From NCBI RefSeq assembly GCF_006715025.1, contig NZ_VFMK01000001.1:3472001-3536000 (forward strand): a stretch of 64,000 nucleotides of DNA, in the 5' to 3' direction. The notes under the pieces are model-generated. The model saw nothing but the letters and a program-made list of their open reading frames with translations. It ran no database searches and was not told the DNA's origin. Of the stretch, positions 53,027 through 61,102 are shown piece by piece. This DNA comes from Serratia fonticola (GTDB lineage: Bacteria; Pseudomonadota; Gammaproteobacteria; Enterobacterales; Enterobacteriaceae). Numbering within the stretch: the stretch's first letter is position 1; every line of letters starts with the position of its first letter. The translations under genes and the position numbers were made by a program.

Positions 53027-53986
53027 CTACTTGGACGCCTGTTTGCGCAAAACCTGCAGACAATGCCGCAGTTCATCGTCCATTGGGGCTTCGATACGCA
53101 TTGTTTCGCCGGTGGCCGGATGCTCAAAACGCAGTGCTGCAGCATGCAGGAACAGGCGCTTCAAGCCGGTATCTGCCAATTGGCGATCGAATTCCCGGTC
53201 ACCATAGCGATCGTCAAAGGCAATAGGATGTCCGGCATATAAGGTATGTACACGGATCTGATGCGTACGCCCGGTAATCGGGCTGGCCTTCACCAGCGTG
53301 GCATACTCAAAGCGCTCCTCCACCTTGAAACGGGTTTCCGAAGGCTTACCTTCACTGTTGACACGCACAATGCGCTCCCCGCTCTGCAAAATATTTTTCA
53401 GTAGCGGTGCCTGCACGGCCTTGCAATGAGATTGCCACTGGCCACGCACCAGCGCCAGATAATCCTTCTGCATACCTTTAAGACGCAGTTGTTCATGAAG
53501 CGAGCGGAGCGCGGAGCGCTTTTTTGCCACCATGAGTACGCCTGAGGTATCACGATCCAGGCGATGCACCAGCTCAAGAAAGCGAGCCTCAGGCCGTAGC
53601 GCACGCAATCCTTCAATCACACCAAAACTCAGGCCGCTGCCACCGTGCACCGCGGTACCCGAAGGCTTGTTCAACAGCAGTAAATGGTCGTCCTCATAAA
53701 GGATGCAATCCGCCAATGCGGCAACTTTATCCAGTTTGGCAGAGACCGGTGCCTCTTCACGCTCGGCAACGCGAACGGGCGGAATACGCACCACATCACC
53801 CGCAGCCAGTTTATATTCAGCCTTGATACGGCCTTTATTTACCCGTACCTCGCCTTTGCGCACGATGCGGTAAATCATGCTCTTCGGCACGCCTTTAAGA
53901 CGGGCAAGCAAAAAGTTGTCGATTCTCTGACCCGCTTCATCATCAGAAATCGTGATTAATTGTACTGCAGGATTGTTCGTTTTCAT
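53027..53986 (-). CDS. rluC: 23S rRNA pseudouridine synthase RluC
   Basis: A 319-residue enzyme that makes pseudouridines 955, 2504 and 2580 in 23S rRNA. An N-terminal S4 domain (about 15-80) is followed by the catalytic domain with the Asp in HRLDRDTSGVLMVAKK (about residue 144). GRTHQIRVHTLYAGHPIAFD is the family's binding loop. The start at 53986 (MKTNNPAVQLITIS) is the conserved one. It diverges from rne. Confidence 0.95.
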   Translation of the reverse strand: MKTNNPAVQLITISDDEAGQRIDNFLLARLKGVPKSMIYRIVRKGEVRVNKGRIKAEYKLAAGDVVRIPPVRVAEREEAPVSAKLDKVAALADCILYEDDHLLLLNKPSGTAVHGGSGLSFGVIEGLRALRPEARFLELVHRLDRDTSGVLMVAKKRSALRSLHEQLRLKGMQKDYLALVRGQWQSHCKAVQAPLLKNILQSGERIVRVNSEGKPSETRFKVEERFEYATLVKASPITGRTHQIRVHTLYAGHPIAFDDRYGDREFDRQLADTGLKRLFLHAAALRFEHPATGETMRIEAPMDDELRHCLQVLRKQASK

Positions 53987-54654
53987 GGTGCGGGATTCTA
54001 AATAGCGCGCGTAAATAGCGCCACCTCTTTTTATGTGCTTAACTGTGATTCTAGCTGTTTGAGAAACCTCAGCGGACAATAAGGCGGCAAGCCGGTTTGA
54101 ACGTTTGCGGTTTCTTCTTGTATCCGATGAATTTCAAGCCGCAGCGAGCAACAAGAGTCTGAATCCCCAAGAACTTATGCGGGTATTCAGGCAGGCGGGC
54201 AACAATGCGACGGCTTGAAAGGTGACGGATATACAGTTAAGGAAAAGTCACCTTGCTATAACGGTGTCAGCAATGGAATAATGAAGTGACTTTCCGTGCT
54301 GTTCCTCGTTTAAACAGGGATAATTGCGGAATTATACAGTTTGTCTGGTCGCACAAAAACGCAGCAATGGCGTAAGACGTAATGTGAAATCAAACAATTA
54401 GCGGGCTGCGGGTTGCAGCTTGGCCGGCAAGTGGAATCAGATCTGTCGACGTAAACCAGAGGCTATTCCCTGAGTCAAAAAGCGCTGTTTTCACAAAGAA
54501 ATACAGGCTTACCGAGATAATGCGCCCCTATGCAGGCGACAACCGTGAGGTTGACGGCTTTGCGAGAAGACACGGGGTTTTCGGTTTTAATCCGGCCATG
54601 AGGTTATTTTGTCCGCAGCTTTGTCGATAATGTAAAAATAACGAGTAAGTTAAG
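53987..54654. other. Divergent region rluC / rne with the long rne leader
   Basis: These 668 bases hold no gene. A palindromic repeat occupies 54121-54231. The remaining 420 bases before rne contain several short stems and T/A tracts, consistent with the long autoregulatory 5' leader of rne known in E. coli. A U-rich segment (about 54570-54640) directly precedes the start, where TAACGAGTAAGTTAAG supplies a weak ribosome site. Confidence 0.6.
54121..54231. repeat. Intergenic palindromic element, copy 2 (both arms)
   Basis: The left arm TATCCGATGAATTTCAAGCC (54121-54140) and the right arm, read on the minus strand as TATCCGTCACCTTTCAAGCC (to 54231), are imperfect inverted repeats enclosing about 65 bases. 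The termini match those at 15096, 58489 and 60964. It lies between rluC and rne in their shared promoter region. Confidence 0.6.
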
Positions 54655-57600
54655 ATGAAAAGAATGTTGATTAACGCAACTCAGCAAGAAGAGTTGCGTG
54701 TTGCCCTTGTAGATGGACAACGGCTTTACGATCTGGATATTGAAAGCCCTGGCCATGAGCAGAAAAAAGCGAATATTTACAAAGGCAAAATCACTCGTAT
54801 TGAACCCAGTCTTGAAGCAGCGTTCGTTGACTACGGCGCAGAACGACATGGTTTCCTCCCCCTGAAAGAAATCGCTCGCGAATACTTCCCAAGCAATTAT
54901 TCTTCCCATGGCCGCCCAAACATCAAGGATGTGTTGCGCGAAGGTCAGGAAGTTATCGTTCAGGTTGATAAAGAAGAACGGGGCAATAAAGGCGCCGCCC
55001 TGACCACGTTCATCAGCCTGGCTGGCAGCTATCTGGTTCTGATGCCGAATAACCCTCGTGCCGGTGGCATCTCCCGCCGCATCGAAGGTGACGACCGTAC
55101 CGAACTGAAAGAAGCCCTCTCCTCCCTGCAATTACCTGATGGTATGGGGCTGATTGTCCGTACGGCCGGCGTTGGTAAATCTGCCGATGCCCTGCAATGG
55201 GACCTGTCATTCCGCCTCAAGCATTGGGAAGCCATCAAGAAAGCCGCTGAAGGCCGCGCTGCACCGTTCCTGATCCATCAGGAAAGTAACGTTATCGTGC
55301 GTGCGTTCCGCGATTATCTGCGTCCAGACATCGGTGAAATCCTGATCGATAACCCGAAGGTTCTCGATCTGGCCAAAGAACACATCGCTGCCTTGGGCCG
55401 CCCGGATTTCAGCAGCAAAATCAAACTGTATAGCGGCGAAATCCCGCTTTTCAGCCATTACCAGATCGAATCACAGATCGAGTCGGCATTCCAACGTGAA
55501 GTGCGTCTGCCCTCCGGTGGCTCTATCGTCATTGATACCACCGAAGCGCTGACTGCCATCGATATCAACTCCGCGCGCGCAACCCGCGGCGGCGATATCG
55601 AAGAAACCGCCTTCAATACCAACCTGGAAGCGGCGGATGAAATCGCGCGCCAATTGCGCTTGCGTGACCTGGGTGGCCTGATCGTTATCGACTTTATCGA
55701 TATGACCCCGGTACGCCATCAGCGCGAAGTGGAAAACCGCTTGCGTGATGCCGTTCGCCAGGATCGTGCCCGTATTCAGATTGGCCGTATCTCTCGTTTC
55801 GGCCTGTTGGAAATGTCCCGTCAGCGTCTCAGCCCGTCACTGGGCGAGTCCAGTCATCACGTTTGCCCACGCTGTAACGGTACCGGCACCGTCCGTGATA
55901 ACGAATCCTTGGCGCTGTCTATCCTGCGCTTGATCGAAGAAGAAGCGCTGAAAGAAAACACCAAAGAAGTTCATGCCATCGTGCCAGTTCAGGTCGCCTC
56001 TTACCTGCTGAACGAAAAACGTGAGTCTGTCAGCGCGATCGAAAAACGCCAGGCTGGTGTGAAAGCAGTCATCGTTCCAAACGATCAGATGCAAACGCCG
56101 CACTACTCGGTGCTACGTGTGCGTAAAGGGGAAGAAACAACAACCCTGAGCTATCTGCTGCCAAAACTGCATGAAGAAGAAATGGCTCAACCGCTGGAAG
56201 ATGCACCCGTCGAGCGCAAACGTCCGGAACAACCGGCACTGGCTTCGTTCTCGCTGGCTGCCGATGCGCCGCCACCGGCCGAAGAGCCAGTCGCCAGCAA
56301 ACCGGCTGTGGCAACCCAACCCGTTCAGGTGGCCGAAGCCGCTAAACCAGGCCTGTTAACCCGCCTGTTTGGTGGTCTGAAGTCGATCTTCGCCAGCGAT
56401 GAAGCACCTAAAGCCGAAGCAAAACCGGTTGAACCGGCGAAAACGGAAGAGAGCGAAAACCGCCGTCAGGACCGTCGTGGCCAACGCCGTCAAGGAAGTG
56501 GCCGCAAAGGTGAACGTGGCGATCGCAATGAGCGTAAAGATCGTAGCGAAGGGCGTGACAATCGTGAACGTGATAACCGCGAGCCGCGTGAAAATCGTGA
56601 CGAGCAGCGTCGCAACAACCGTCGTAATGCCCAACAGAATGCACCTGTTGTAGCCAGCAATGACGCTCAGAGCGAAGAAGCGGCCAACGCGCAGCGTGAA
56701 GAGCAGCAACAGCGCCGTGAACAGCGCGCCGAGCGTCAACGCCGTCGTCAGGAAGAGAAGCGTCAAGCTCAGCAAGAAGTCAAAGCGTTGGAAACGGCAA
56801 GCACTGCGGTTGTCAGTCATGATGAGGAACAAGAAGAGCGTCATCAGCAACCTACACAGCGTCGCCAACGCCGTCAGCTCACGCAGAAGGTTCGCGTGCT
56901 GTCTGCGGAAGAAGAGCTGCACCGTGCGGCAGAAGAGTTGTTGGCACCTAAAGCACCTAGCGCCAAGGTAGAAGAGCCTAAGCCTGCAGTGCAGGAAGAA
57001 AGCGTGAAGCTGCTGCCAACGACCGTCGAGGTACAGCCTGAGGACGATGCTCAGAACGACAACCGTGGTAACGGAGAAAACGGCATGCCACGTCGTTCTC
57101 GTCGCTCTCCTCGCCATCTGCGTGTAAGTGGTCAGCGTCGCCGTCGTTATCGTGACGAGCGTTACCCGAACCATTCGCCAATGCCGCTGGCCGGTGCTTT
57201 TGCTTCGCCAGAAATGGCGTCGGGCAAAGTGTGGGTAAGCTACCCTATCGCGCAGGCGACGCCGGTAGTTGCACAAGCGGAAGCTCAAACTGAAACAGCC
57301 GTCGCCGCTCCAGAAAACGTTACCGAAGTGGCTGCTGTTACCGCGACCAATAGCGTGGCATCCGTGATTGCTGAAACCACACCGGTACACCAACCGGTTG
57401 TAGAAACCCGCGAAGACGCGCAAAGCGTAGCCGAAGACGTCACCCCACCGGCAGAAATCGAGCCTGTGGCCGTCGTCGAGGAAGCGCCTGTGGAGACGGT
57501 TATCACGCCCCTGGTAGTTGAAGAGATTACCGAAACGGTTGAAACGCCGGTTGAGGTAGCACCTGTAGAAGCGGCGCCGGTAGCCATTGCGGCAGAAGTG

Positions 57601-57969
57601 GCTACGCAACCTGTTGCTGATGCCGAAAGCATTGCTGATGTTCAACCTGAAGTGGAAGCAGACATAGAGAGTGACGCTATTTCCGCATCTCAGGAGGCAG
57701 TAACGCCAGCACCGGTTCAGGAAGCGCCTGTTGTTGTTGAGCAACCACAGTCAGCGCCGGTTCAATTCGCACCAGCAGTGCTGTACAAGCATATTGCAAC
57801 GGCGCCAATGACCAAAGCACCTGCACCAACCTACGAACCGGAAGCACCAAAGGTCAGTGACTGGCAGCGCCCTTCCTTCAATTTTGAAGGTAAAGGTTCA
57901 GCCGGTGGTCACGCAGCAGCAAATCAAGCCACTGCGCCAGCCACCAAACCGCAGCCTGTAAACGACTAA
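54655..57969 (+). CDS. rne: Ribonuclease E (Rne)
   Basis: A 1,104-residue essential endoribonuclease and scaffold of the RNA degradosome. The S1 domain spans about 36-119, the DNase I-like domain holds the catalytic Asp303 and Asp346, and Cys404/Cys407 (CPRC) form the zinc link. The membrane-binding amphipathic helix is GLLTRLFGGLKSIFAS (about 566-581). Arg-rich RNA-binding and RhlB-binding parts follow (about 600-850, including RRSRRSPRHLRVSGQRRRR). A long Val/Glu/Pro-rich spacer leads to the PNPase-binding tip (DWQRPSFNFEGKGSAGGHA). The tail is repetitive and poorly ordered, as in the family. Confidence 0.97.
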   Translation: MKRMLINATQQEELRVALVDGQRLYDLDIESPGHEQKKANIYKGKITRIEPSLEAAFVDYGAERHGFLPLKEIAREYFPSNYSSHGRPNIKDVLREGQEVIVQVDKEERGNKGAALTTFISLAGSYLVLMPNNPRAGGISRRIEGDDRTELKEALSSLQLPDGMGLIVRTAGVGKSADALQWDLSFRLKHWEAIKKAAEGRAAPFLIHQESNVIVRAFRDYLRPDIGEILIDNPKVLDLAKEHIAALGRPDFSSKIKLYSGEIPLFSHYQIESQIESAFQREVRLPSGGSIVIDTTEALTAIDINSARATRGGDIEETAFNTNLEAADEIARQLRLRDLGGLIVIDFIDMTPVRHQREVENRLRDAVRQDRARIQIGRISRFGLLEMSRQRLSPSLGESSHHVCPRCNGTGTVRDNESLALSILRLIEEEALKENTKEVHAIVPVQVASYLLNEKRESVSAIEKRQAGVKAVIVPNDQMQTPHYSVLRVRKGEETTTLSYLLPKLHEEEMAQPLEDAPVERKRPEQPALASFSLAADAPPPAEEPVASKPAVATQPVQVAEAAKPGLLTRLFGGLKSIFASDEAPKAEAKPVEPAKTEESENRRQDRRGQRRQGSGRKGERGDRNERKDRSEGRDNRERDNREPRENRDEQRRNNRRNAQQNAPVVASNDAQSEEAANAQREEQQQRREQRAERQRRRQEEKRQAQQEVKALETASTAVVSHDEEQEERHQQPTQRRQRRQLTQKVRVLSAEEELHRAAEELLAPKAPSAKVEEPKPAVQEESVKLLPTTVEVQPEDDAQNDNRGNGENGMPRRSRRSPRHLRVSGQRRRRYRDERYPNHSPMPLAGAFASPEMASGKVWVSYPIAQATPVVAQAEAQTETAVAAPENVTEVAAVTATNSVASVIAETTPVHQPVVETREDAQSVAEDVTPPAEIEPVAVVEEAPVETVITPLVVEEITETVETPVEVAPVEAAPVAIAAEVATQPVADAESIADVQPEVEADIESDAISASQEAVTPAPVQEAPVVVEQPQSAPVQFAPAVLYKHIATAPMTKAPAPTYEPEAPKVSDWQRPSFNFEGKGSAGGHAAANQATAPATKPQPVND

Positions 57970-57984
57970 GTTATCCGGCTCTGA

Positions 57985-58014
57985 TAAAAAACCCGCCTTT
58001 TGGCGGGTTTTTTT
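57985..58014. terminator. Rho-independent terminator of rne
   Basis: AACCCGCC, loop TTTT and GGCGGGTT with a T-run on the plus strand and A-run before it. It can stop rne and also the convergent small monooxygenase gene. Confidence 0.85.
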
Positions 58015-58024
58015 CTGCTGAAAA

Positions 58025-58312
58025 TCAGGCGATTTGTTTCAGCTTCTTGATGTCCAATTGCTCGAGCTTGCCGTCTACCTGACTGACAAAAAGTTGGAAG
58101 TGTTCGGTCACATTATGTTTTTCCAACGCTTCACTACTGGCCCAGCGCTCGAAGAACACAAAACAACCTGGCTTATCCATATCCCGGTGCAAATCATATT
58201 GCAGATTCCCGACCTCAAGGCGGCTTGCTTCAATGATTTCGTGTACCGCCGTGCTGACCGCATCAACGTACTCAGGCTTTGCCTGTAAAGTCGCTATAAT
58301 ACGTACTTCCAT
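58025..58312 (-). CDS. Antibiotic-biosynthesis-monooxygenase (ABM) domain protein, YgiN-like
   Basis: A 95-residue single-domain protein with the ferredoxin-like ABM pattern: MEVRIIATLQAKPEYVDAVS at the start, CFVFFERWASSEALEKHNVT in the middle and a C-terminal helix. It resembles the quinol monooxygenase YgiN group; actual activity could be a monooxygenase or an unknown role in reactive-quinone handling. The start at 58312 follows GGGAG; an upstream in-frame extension is not supported. It is alone, between rne and pyrC. Confidence 0.78.
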   Translation of the reverse strand: MEVRIIATLQAKPEYVDAVSTAVHEIIEASRLEVGNLQYDLHRDMDKPGCFVFFERWASSEALEKHNVTEHFQLFVSQVDGKLEQLDIKKLKQIA

Positions 58313-58642
58313 TTTACTCTCCCATTTTATGACAAACGTCCCGCCAGAATCATATTTGTGGGGAACCCGTGAACGTCTGTTTACTATGCTCCCGATAGCC
58401 AACTGATTTCAACTCGCCATTAACAAACAGATGCATCGAAAACACTTTCCGCTTATGCTTACTCCCCGGCGTGAATAACCCACAATTTTACCCGTCATCT
58501 TTCAAGCTGCAGTGTCGTTAACTACGCTTACAAACCCTAGCCAGATCTGAGGGATAACTAAGCTTGTTACCTGGCTTTAGCTGAGAGTCCATTGGGTATG
58601 TTCGCTTTCATTAAGATTTTTTGACTGCCGGAGCTTTGCAAC
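58313..58642. other. Intergenic region upstream of pyrC
   Basis: These 330 bases hold no gene. They contain one terminus of the palindromic repeat family (58489-58512) and the pyrC leader. CCGGAGC provides the pyrC ribosome site. E. coli pyrC is controlled by transcription start choice and a leader hairpin; I cannot confirm that hairpin here. Confidence 0.5.
58489..58512. repeat. Intergenic palindromic element, copy 3 (one arm)
   Basis: TACCCGTCATCTTTCAAGCT (58489-58508, continuing GCAG) matches the terminus of the family at 15096, 54121 and 60964. I do not find the second arm, so it is a partial or decayed copy. Confidence 0.45.
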
Positions 58643-59692
58643 ATGACCGCACACCCCCAAGCCCTGAAAATCCGCCGCCCTGACGACTGGCACATCCATC
58701 TGCGTGACGATGACATGCTGAAAACGGTTCTGCCCTATACCAGTCAGGTATTTGGTCGGGCGATTGTGATGCCAAATCTGGCTCCGCCAATCACAACCGT
58801 TGCCGCAGCACGCAGCTATCGCGATCGCATTCTGGCCGCTATCCCGGCAGACCATAAGTTCACTCCGCTGATGACCTGCTATTTAACCGATTCGTTGCCA
58901 GCGTCAGAACTGGTTGAGGGCTTCACACAAGGGGTCTTTACCGCTGCCAAACTCTACCCTGCCAATGCCACAACCAACTCCAGCCACGGTGTCAGTGACG
59001 TTAGAGGCATCTATCCTTTATTTGAGCAGATGCAAAAAATCGGCATGCCATTATTGATTCATGGCGAAGTGACCGATGCCGCCGTAGATATTTTTGACCG
59101 CGAGGCACGTTTTATCGATCAGGTGATGGAACCCATTCGCCGCCAGTTCCCTGAATTGAAAATAGTATTCGAGCATATCACCACCAAGGAAGCGGCTCAG
59201 TATGTGCAGGAAGGCAATCGTTTCCTGGCTGCGACCGTTACACCACAACATCTGATGTTCAACCGCAACCATATGCTGGTAGGTGGGATCCGGCCACACT
59301 TGTTCTGCCTACCCATCCTCAAGCGTAACATCCATCAGGATGCGCTACGCCAAGCAGTCGCCAGCGGTTCTGACCGCTTCTTCCTGGGAACGGACTCTGC
59401 GCCCCATGCCAAGCACCGTAAAGAATCGAGCTGTGGCTGTGCGGGGGTATTTAACGCACCCAATGCCATGCCTGCGTATGCCACCGTGTTTGAGCAGTTA
59501 GGTGCTCTGGAGCATCTTGAAGCCTTCAGTTCCCTTAATGGTCCACGCTTCTACGGCTTGCCGGTCAACGAAGACTTTATTACGCTGCAACGGACACCGG
59601 TTGTACAGCCAGAAGAAATCGCTTTAGGCAACGAAGCGGTCGTGCCCTTCCTGGCCGGCGAACGTATCAATTGGTCAGTCATTAACAGCTAA
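58643..59692 (+). CDS. pyrC: Dihydroorotase PyrC
   Basis: A 349-residue class II dihydroorotase of pyrimidine synthesis. Zinc ligands are in WHIHLRDDDM (about residues 16-25), the carboxylated Lys is in AAKLYPANATTNSSHGV (about 103), and His are in LIHGEVTD and FEHITTKEA. The catalytic Asp is in GTDSAPHAKH (about 251). The length is that of E. coli PyrC. Confidence 0.97.
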   Translation: MTAHPQALKIRRPDDWHIHLRDDDMLKTVLPYTSQVFGRAIVMPNLAPPITTVAAARSYRDRILAAIPADHKFTPLMTCYLTDSLPASELVEGFTQGVFTAAKLYPANATTNSSHGVSDVRGIYPLFEQMQKIGMPLLIHGEVTDAAVDIFDREARFIDQVMEPIRRQFPELKIVFEHITTKEAAQYVQEGNRFLAATVTPQHLMFNRNHMLVGGIRPHLFCLPILKRNIHQDALRQAVASGSDRFFLGTDSAPHAKHRKESSCGCAGVFNAPNAMPAYATVFEQLGALEHLEAFSSLNGPRFYGLPVNEDFITLQRTPVVQPEEIALGNEAVVPFLAGERINWSVINS

Positions 59693-59730
59693 TTATTTTC
59701 ACCACCACGCTTGCTCCCACTCAACTTTAA

Positions 59731-59746
59731 CTGTATAAATAAACAG
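59731..59746 (+). promoter_or_regulatory. LexA (SOS) box of dinI
   Basis: CTGTATAAATAAACAG is a perfect CTGT-N8-ACAG LexA box, 21 bases before the dinI start codon. It shows SOS control of dinI, as in E. coli. Confidence 0.85.
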
Positions 59747-59767
59747 TAAATGAGTTCGGGGGCAATT

Positions 59768-60007
59768 ATGCGTGTTGAAGTCACTATAGATAAAACCAAA
59801 CCACTGCCACCGGGGGCAATAGAAGCCCTGACTGGCGAATTCAGTAAACGGGTAAACCGTCAGTTCCCTGATACCACCGTGCAGATTCGCTATGCCGGCT
59901 CTAATGGGCTATCGGTTCTTGGCGGAGCCAAAACGGATAAAGACCTGATCGAGGAAATACTCCAGGAAACCTGGGAAAGCGCCGACGATTGGTTCAGTGC
60001 AGAGTAA
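59768..60007 (+). CDS. dinI: DNA-damage-inducible protein DinI
   Basis: A 79-residue acidic protein that binds and stabilises RecA filaments and tunes the SOS response. It starts MRVEVTIDKTKPLPPGAIEA and ends with the conserved LIEEILQETWESADDWF. The ATG at 59768 is used because GGGGGC lies upstream and the E. coli start aligns; ATG 59750 lies against the LexA box. Confidence 0.94.
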   Translation: MRVEVTIDKTKPLPPGAIEALTGEFSKRVNRQFPDTTVQIRYAGSNGLSVLGGAKTDKDLIEEILQETWESADDWFSAE

Positions 60008-60025
60008 TTCTGCAATGCTGTGGTT

Positions 60026-60051
60026 GCCGGAGGTCGCTCTCCGGCTTTTTT
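60026..60051 (+). terminator. Rho-independent terminator of dinI
   Basis: GCCGGAG, loop GTCGCT and CTCCGGC are followed by TTTTTTG, 18 bases after the dinI stop. Confidence 0.85.
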
Positions 60052-60129
60052 GTTGTTGCTCTATTGGCATTTTCACACCTGCTCTGTAATGATTAGAGAG
60101 CTTATTTTGCAGAGCAAGAGGTAGTGTAG

Positions 60130-60408
60130 ATGACCCCGGACAAAGAAAAACCTGAAGAGACAATGACTTTTGGCGAGTTACTGGCTCTGATTGCCGATCA
60201 GAAACGTCGGTTGAATGTCGTCGAAGTCGCGTTTTCTTATTTAGCCTTCGGCTTGGACGATAAAGCCAATCAGTTGCTTATCCATAGCCTGAAACTTGAA
60301 GCGCAAAATCAAAATCGCGATCCGGAAACACAAAAGCATTTCGCTCACCTGGCTGCTGAATTGGAAAGTCGCATTCACATTCAGCCCCATCCCACGTCTG
60401 AAGAATAA
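60130..60408 (+). CDS. Small helical protein of unknown function
   Basis: A 92-residue charged protein that I do not recognise. It appears all helical: LLALIADQKRRLNVVEVAFS (about residues 16-35) could form a short coiled coil, then two more helices (LDDKANQLLIHSLKLEAQ and HFAHLAAELESRI). The layout resembles small enterobacterial regulators and anti-adaptors such as YecF-type DUF2594, but the match is only in pattern. AGAGGTAG precedes the ATG, coding looks real, and it lies between dinI and bssS with its own space. G+C is lower than in its neighbours. Confidence 0.65.
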   Translation: MTPDKEKPEETMTFGELLALIADQKRRLNVVEVAFSYLAFGLDDKANQLLIHSLKLEAQNQNRDPETQKHFAHLAAELESRIHIQPHPTSEE

Positions 60409-60603
60409 TATTTGTACACGCCTTTGCTCGCCACACCCAGCGCTGGCTAAAAATCACGCAAATGCACATTTATTTTCTTTAAATCGCATAAAAAAGCCCA
60501 TTCTAGACTATGGATGCGTATACTGTAATAGCTCATCATGAAGATGAGACGCATTGATCCTCGTTAGTAACTCATGATAGTCACTACTTGATAAGGGGTC
60601 TTT

Positions 60604-60858
60604 ATGGACAGAAATGATGAAGTAATACAGACACATCCGCTTGTTGGCTGGGATATCAGTACTGTCGATGTTTATAATGCCATGATGATTCGCCTTCATT
60701 ACCTGTCTTCACTAGACCAAACAGCCGAAGAAGCGCAAGTTGACCGGACGCTTTGGCTAACTACCGACGTTGCTCGCCAATTGATCAATATTTTAGAGGC
60801 CGGCATCGCCAAGATAGAATCAACGGATTACCAAGATCTTGATCGAAGAAAACATTAA
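60604..60858 (+). CDS. bssS: Biofilm regulator BssS
   Basis: An 84-residue protein close to E. coli BssS (HPLVGWDISTVDVYNAMMIR, LWLTTDVARQLINILEAGIA). It affects biofilm formation and indole/AI-2 related signalling in E. coli by an unknown mechanism. AAGGGG precedes the ATG. A terminator follows. Confidence 0.93.
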   Translation: MDRNDEVIQTHPLVGWDISTVDVYNAMMIRLHYLSSLDQTAEEAQVDRTLWLTTDVARQLINILEAGIAKIESTDYQDLDRRKH

Positions 60859-60878
60859 TCTTTTCAACACCACCGACT

Positions 60879-60912
60879 AAGGCGCCAGCAATTACCTGGC
60901 GCCTTTTCTTTT
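60879..60912 (+). terminator. Rho-independent terminator of bssS
   Basis: AAGGCGCCAG, a 7-base loop and CTGGCGCCTT form a perfect 10-bp stem followed by TTCTTTT. Confidence 0.85.
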
Positions 60913-60963
60913 ATGCCATACCAGAAGATGCATTACTGCAGACAAACTTTTATCATAGCGTCA

Positions 60964-61063
60964 TATACTCGCCATACTTCAAGTTGCCGGTGCGTTAACA
61001 GGCCAAGCCTCAGCTTCGCTCCTCAGGATCTACGTTCGCGTTTTGTCCTGCAACTCGAATTAT
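60964..61063. repeat. Intergenic palindromic element, copy 4 (both arms)
   Basis: The left arm TATACTCGCCATACTTCAAG (60964-60983, continuing TTGC) nearly equals the arm at 15096 (TATACCCGTGATACTTCAAA). The right arm GCAACTCGAATTAT (61050-61063) is its imperfect inverse. It lies between bssS and solA and ends 40 bases before solA, so it overlaps the likely solA promoter or leader. Confidence 0.6.
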
Positions 61064-61102
61064 TGAGATCATGAATAATACATTTTAGAGAGGACAAGGC
61101 GC

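Noticed and set aside
54481..54508. A possible LexA box near rne (CTGTTTTCACAAAGAAATACAG)
   Set aside because: The CTGT and ACAG halves are 14 bases apart rather than 8, so it is not a LexA site.
56356..57744. A 462-codon open frame antisense to rne
   Set aside because: It lies opposite the repetitive Arg/Glu/Val/Pro-rich tail of RNase E, whose codon pattern keeps the reverse frame open. Its product is low-complexity, has no ribosome site and matches nothing known.
58313..58642. PurR box and CTP-sensing hairpin of pyrC
   Set aside because: I looked for an ACGCAAACGTTT-type site and a leader hairpin covering CCGGAG. Only weak partial matches were found.
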